Source: an uncultured Lachnospiraceae bacterium (lineage in GTDB: Bacteria > Bacillota > Clostridia > Lachnospirales > Lachnospiraceae). Taken from it: a DNA stretch of 38,528 bases. A program made the translations under genes and the position numbers. The notes under the pieces were generated by a model that saw nothing but the letters and a program-made list of their open reading frames with translations, ran no database searches and had not been told where the DNA came from. Shown here in pieces: positions 36,725 to 38,528 of this stretch. Position 1 is the first letter of the stretch. Each line of letters begins with the position of its first letter. The DNA lies in NCBI GenBank assembly GCA_947174505.1, contig CAMWJF010000039.1:1-38528 (forward strand). Direction: 5' to 3'.

Positions 36725-38528
36725 TGAGATTTGTCAGTTTTCTTGTCGGTTCAGAAAGCCTGATCGGGATGATGTTTCTCATTCGGGTGTTATTGCGTGG
36801 TAAGATACCGCCGGGAATCTTGTATGCGCTGTGGCTGGTTCCGGCAGTCCGCCTGCTGATTCCGTTTACACTGATTCCGGTTCCTGTACTGCCGGAAGCG
36901 GTCGGAGAAGCTGCAGGGTTTGATGAGGGTGTCGAAAAAGCTGCCGCAGACTATAGGTCAGCAGCAATTCGTGTGGTATCAGCCGCCCAGACAACAGTCT
37001 ATGCAGCTATTGCGGAAAATGCACAAGACGCAGGGCGCGTGGGAAACGGTGGGATAACAGAAGCGTCTTTTCTGGCTGAAAACAGAGAGTACATGCAAGA
37101 GACAGCGAAGGTGGAAAGGATAGTGAACCGTAAACGGATGGACATACTAAGTTGCCTGTCCTGCATCTGGCTTTCAGGAAGCGTTCTCTGCGGCGGTTAT
37201 GTCGTGTTAATAAACCAGCGCCTGAAACGAAGTATAAAGCAGATGGAGAGGCTGGCCGAGAAAAGACTGGTACCAGTATATATCCGGGAGGAAGTGGTAT
37301 CTCCCTGTTTGTTCGGTCTGTTTCATCCCTGCATCCTGCTTTCGAAGCAGACGGTAAAGAATAAAGAGCTGTGCCGTCAGGCACTGTTGCACGAAGAGAC
37401 GCATTACAGGCAGAAAGATCACATCTGGACGGCGTTTCGGATATCTTTATGCGTCCTTTACTGGTGGAATCCACTTGTATGGATGGGGGCGGCTTATGCC
37501 AGAGAGGATGCGGAATTTGCCTGTGATGCAAGGGCGCTGAAAGATGCCTCGCTATCAGAGAAAAAGGATTATGGCTATGCACTTTTGGAAATCCTTCAGG
37601 GCGCGCAGGCTTCCGGGACGCTTGTTCAGGGAATCACTCCGGTGTCCGGAAAAGGTAAAAATATGAAGAGGCGGTTGGAAAATATTGTGTCGGAGCATAA
37701 AAGAACGGGCCTATGGACGTTACCTGCCTGTCTGCTGCTGATTCTGTTTTTATGCGGGTTTTGTTTCCCGGCGCAGAGAGTAGATGCAAAAGAAGAAACG
37801 ATCGAAGAGCCGAATGCACAGATGGAGGGAGAACTGGGGAAAATGATGTTGGAAGAGCCTGAGCCGGTAAAGGAGGAAAAAGGCGGGGAAGTGGCAAACC
37901 GGATAAAAGATGTCGGAACGGAAAACGGACGGGAAGAACGAGCAGAAGAATCGGAATCAGGCATTCGGGTCAGGCCGCAAGAACATAGGGAAGGCTACAG
38001 AGAACCGGATTTGCGTTATACGGCATCGGCGGACTGGCTGACAGATCTCACCGGCAGGCTGGAAGAGCAGGAGACAACGGAGAATCTGGCGAGAAGGGCA
38101 CTCAGAGAACTTTATGATCTGACTGGATATCAGATGGAAGCATGTTCTTATGGTTATAATGAGATTGGTATGCTTTTTTTTGCCCTGAGCGAAGAAGATA
38201 TGGAGCACAGCAGGATATTTTACAGTTACAGCATGGGAGAAAAAGACGGTTATGGCATCATTCCGTCCATTGAGATCGCGAACGCCAGAAGAGTGTGGTA
38301 CTCGGACGTGCAGCAGCTTGCGCTTCCGGAAAGTGCAGCGTCAATGGAGAAAGAACAACTGGCGATATGGTTTCTGGAACACAGTCCGCTCTGTCCGGAA
38401 GGAGTGATCGTGAAAACAGAACTGGTAGATAAGATCGGAGCGGGATGTCTTAAACTGACAATGGAAGACGGAACTTTTTACGAAATAAACATAGATATGG
38501 AGATTCTGGCGGTAAATAATATTTACGG
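36721..38528 (+). CDS. BlaR1/MecR1-type M56 metalloprotease sensor (partial, runs off right edge)
   Basis: An open frame of at least 602 residues, incomplete at the window end. N-terminal membrane helices (VSFLVGSESLIGMMFLIRVLL; PPGILYALWLVPAVRLLIPFTLIP) are followed by a third helix near ILSCLSCIWLSGSVLCGGYVVL. The M56 zinc protease core has H224-E-E-T-H228 and CVLYWWNPLVWMGAAYAREDAEFACDARAL. A helix at LPACLLLILFLCGFCFP leads into an extracellular part of at least 230 residues. That part is not a penicillin-binding-protein sensor domain: it is acidic with no S-x-x-K motif seen. ATG 36721 overlaps the repressor stop. Confidence 0.9.
   Translation, partial: MMRFVSFLVGSESLIGMMFLIRVLLRGKIPPGILYALWLVPAVRLLIPFTLIPVPVLPEAVGEAAGFDEGVEKAAADYRSAAIRVVSAAQTTVYAAIAENAQDAGRVGNGGITEASFLAENREYMQETAKVERIVNRKRMDILSCLSCIWLSGSVLCGGYVVLINQRLKRSIKQMERLAEKRLVPVYIREEVVSPCLFGLFHPCILLSKQTVKNKELCRQALLHEETHYRQKDHIWTAFRISLCVLYWWNPLVWMGAAYAREDAEFACDARALKDASLSEKKDYGYALLEILQGAQASGTLVQGITPVSGKGKNMKRRLENIVSEHKRTGLWTLPACLLLILFLCGFCFPAQRVDAKEETIEEPNAQMEGELGKMMLEEPEPVKEEKGGEVANRIKDVGTENGREERAEESESGIRVRPQEHREGYREPDLRYTASADWLTDLTGRLEEQETTENLARRALRELYDLTGYQMEACSYGYNEIGMLFFALSEEDMEHSRIFYSYSMGEKDGYGIIPSIEIANARRVWYSDVQQLALPESAASMEKEQLAIWFLEHSPLCPEGVIVKTELVDKIGAGCLKLTMEDGTFYEINIDMEILAVNNIY

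Noticed and set aside
1..38528. CRISPR array, tRNA or rRNA genes
   Set aside because: No regularly spaced direct repeats, no cloverleaf sequences and no rRNA motifs were found on either strand.

Overview
The window looks like a chromosome segment of a spore-forming Clostridium-cluster Firmicute, most likely a Lachnospiraceae member. The reasons are the yaaR-holB-ricT-rsmI gene order, a FabK-based type II fatty-acid cluster, SpmA, an ECF-type RibU behind an FMN riboswitch, and core genes of medium-to-high GC. The genus cannot be fixed from sequence alone.

Layout. (1) 62-6918, plus strand: HD phosphohydrolase, Orn/Lys/Arg decarboxylase, guanylate-kinase-like enzyme, YaaR, HolB, RicT, a NPPY methyltransferase and RsmI, the housekeeping block seen in Bacillus near yaaO-tmk-yaaR-holB-yaaT. 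(2) 7008-14154, plus: acpP-fabK, a terminator, then fabD-fabG-fabF-fabZ-(FabK/NMO paralogue)-fabH. Two FabT-like dyads sit at the acpP and fabD promoters, and no acc genes are interleaved. (3) 14159-21045, minus: a chemoreceptor without an obvious outer domain, then a response regulator-histidine kinase pair with its own MacB/FtsX-type ABC exporter. (4) 21180-22490: a decayed DUF4143 fragment, then FMN riboswitch-ribU. (5) 22723-29836, plus: a FIST-GGDEF diguanylate cyclase, a second two-component pair, then a VTC-DUF4956-CotH operon behind a promoter that looks response-regulator activated. (6) 29898-35120: spmA followed by AT-rich accessory DNA cut into modules by two extra copies of the spmA 3' end. 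Its cargo is a DUF2971 pseudogene, a GNAT-like gene with a small partner, and an ATPase plus PD-(D/E)XK-like pair. (7) 35094-38528: a lipoprotein with a perfect 24-bp dyad operator, a BlaI-type repressor and a BlaR1/MecR1-type M56 protease that runs off the right edge.

How the parts work together. Block 2 makes fatty acids on ACP: FabD loads malonate, FabH starts chains, FabF elongates, and FabG/FabZ/FabK reduce, dehydrate and reduce. Both two-component systems sit beside a promoter with the same architecture: tandem heptamers at 11-bp period, then 9 nt, then TATACT. This suggests each regulator drives the operon next to it (ABC exporter; VTC-DUF4956-CotH).

The most unusual part is the spmA-linked island. 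An intact spmA is followed by two displaced 3' fragments, each led by the same dyad-containing sequence. This is the pattern left by repeated site-specific or homologous insertion at one gene. The ATPase/nuclease pair inside is a credible uncharacterised defence module. No tRNA, rRNA, CRISPR array, transposase or integrase gene was found, and no gene-free stretch exceeds 300 bases.
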